Source: Emiliania huxleyi CCMP1516
Lineage: Eukaryota > Haptophyta > Isochrysidales > Noelaerhabdaceae
DNA: 25,897 nucleotides
Reading direction: 5' to 3'
NCBI RefSeq assembly: GCF_000372725.1
Contig: NW_005198243.1
Span: 679,538-705,434 of the forward strand
Shown: piece after piece, positions 25,203 to 25,897 of the stretch
How positions within the stretch are numbered: the first letter of the stretch is position 1
Layout: every line of letters begins with the position of its first letter
Program-made: the position numbers and the translations under genes
Notes under the pieces: model-generated
Databases searched by the model: none
What the model saw: the letters and a program-made list of their open reading frames with translations, nothing else
Told to the model about the DNA's origin: nothing

Positions 25203-25897
25203 TCACACACCCAACCGCTCCGGCGCCCACGCCTCTATCTTCTTGGGCAGAAGCTTGTTCGACAAGTCATCTCCGTGGCCTAGGTTGCCTCCTCCTGCCC
25301 CCCCCCCCTCCCCCCCCTTGCCCCAGGTAAAGACAGCGCCGTCGGAATTGGTGGCGATGCTGTGGTCGCCACCAGCCGACACAGCGACCACACACCGCCC
25401 AGCGAAGGCCTCGACCTTCTTGGGCAGCAGCTGGTTCTGCTCGTCGCCGTGGCCCAGCTTGCCCCAGCCTCCACAGCCCCAGCTCCAGACGGCGCCGTCG
25501 GCGGTGAGGGCGAGGCTGTGATCTTCCGCCGAGACAGCGATGACGCGCTGGCCAGCCAAGGCCTCAACCTGCTTCGGCAGCAGCTGCCTCTGGTTGTCGC
25601 CGTGGCCCAGCTTGCCATCGCCCGCACCGCCCCAGCTCCAGACGGCGCCGTCGGCGGCGAGGGCGATGCTGTGGCTGTCTGCTGCCGACACAGCGACGAT
25701 GCGATGCCCAGCCAAGGCCTCGACCTCCTTCGGCAGTAGCTGGATCTGCTCGTTGCCGTGGCCCAGCTTGCCATAGTCTCCATCGCCCCAGCTCCAAACT
25801 GCGCCGTCGGCAGTGAGGGCGAGGCTGTGGTCGTATCCAGCCGACACAGCGATGACGCGCTGCTCAGCAAAGGCGTCGACCTTCTTGGGCAGTAGCT
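25203..25897 (-). CDS. RCC1-type repeat protein, C-terminal part (5' end outside window)
   Basis: A seven-bladed beta-propeller family protein; 230 residues are visible, open to the window edge, with TGA at 25205-25203. Four 50-52-residue RCC1 units are seen, each with AVSA.DHS.AL.ADGAVWSWG followed by GKLGHGD..N.LLPK.VEA; the last is degenerate (TNSDGAVFTWGKGGEGGGAG). The units are very similar at DNA level (about 150-bp tandem repeat), suggesting recent duplication. Members of this family act as GTPase exchange factors or interaction platforms; no catalytic identity can be assigned from this fragment. No intron is needed in the visible part. Confidence 0.93.
   Translation of the reverse strand, partial: LLPKKVDAFAEQRVIAVSAGYDHSLALTADGAVWSWGDGDYGKLGHGNEQIQLLPKEVEALAGHRIVAVSAADSHSIALAADGAVWSWGGAGDGKLGHGDNQRQLLPKQVEALAGQRVIAVSAEDHSLALTADGAVWSWGCGGWGKLGHGDEQNQLLPKKVEAFAGRCVVAVSAGGDHSIATNSDGAVFTWGKGGEGGGAGGGNLGHGDDLSNKLLPKKIEAWAPERLGV

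Noticed and set aside
24751..25521. 256-codon plus-strand frame
   Set aside because: Its 3' half is antisense to the RCC1-repeat exons and the 5' half has no recognisable motif.

Overview
The window reads as nuclear DNA of a GC-rich unicellular eukaryote, most likely a haptophyte alga of the Emiliania/Gephyrocapsa type. The grounds are: very high GC, strong G/C preference at third codon positions, intron-split genes on both strands, a myosin with a motor head and IQ neck, a haptophyte-style ankyrin-repeat protein with near-identical 33-residue units, an RCC1-type repeat protein with 'ADGAVWSWG' units, and dense simple repeats. The organism is an inference; a dinoflagellate or another chromist is a less likely alternative.

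Layout. 1-598: intergenic, opening with a 28-nt-arm hairpin. 599-6839 (-): a myosin heavy chain of about 1,650 residues that I resolve into 12 exons. 6840-9060: intergenic, with a 182-nt polypurine tract and a 30-bp tandem repeat. 9061-9258: first copy of a dispersed repeat family. 9290-11555 (-): ankyrin-repeat gene with a C-terminal domain split by one intron. 11746-13290 (-): Ala/Glu-rich predicted protein, possibly the 5' part of the ankyrin gene. 13291-16184: mostly non-coding, with perfect palindromes, CGG and CA arrays, a likely orphan exon and a second copy of the dispersed repeat. 16185-17069 (-): predicted protein with a bHLH-like basic segment. 17093-17251: third repeat copy, carrying a 90-bp insertion. 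18001-18177 (+): possible 58-residue membrane protein. 19289-19570: fourth repeat copy. 20071-22106 (+): nuclear lpxB (lipid-A-disaccharide synthase) of about 451 residues in 7 exons, with an Arg-rich presequence. 22107-25202: intergenic, with a tRNA-like (SINE) unit and a 577-bp element with long terminal inverted repeats. 25203-25897 (-): 3' end of an RCC1-repeat protein that runs off the window.

The genes do not form an operon or pathway; they are independent housekeeping or accessory loci (motor, protein-interaction scaffolds, mitochondrial-type lipid A enzyme). What unites the window is its splicing. When reading frames are restored by conserved protein families, most introns (about 13 of 18) start with GC instead of GT, in the context AG|GC...AG|G. 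Many are 55-120 nt long, several are bounded by direct copies of the adjoining exon, and many are filled with 10-14-bp tandem repeats. This suggests continuing intron birth by short tandem duplication or an introner-like process, and is the most interesting signal here.
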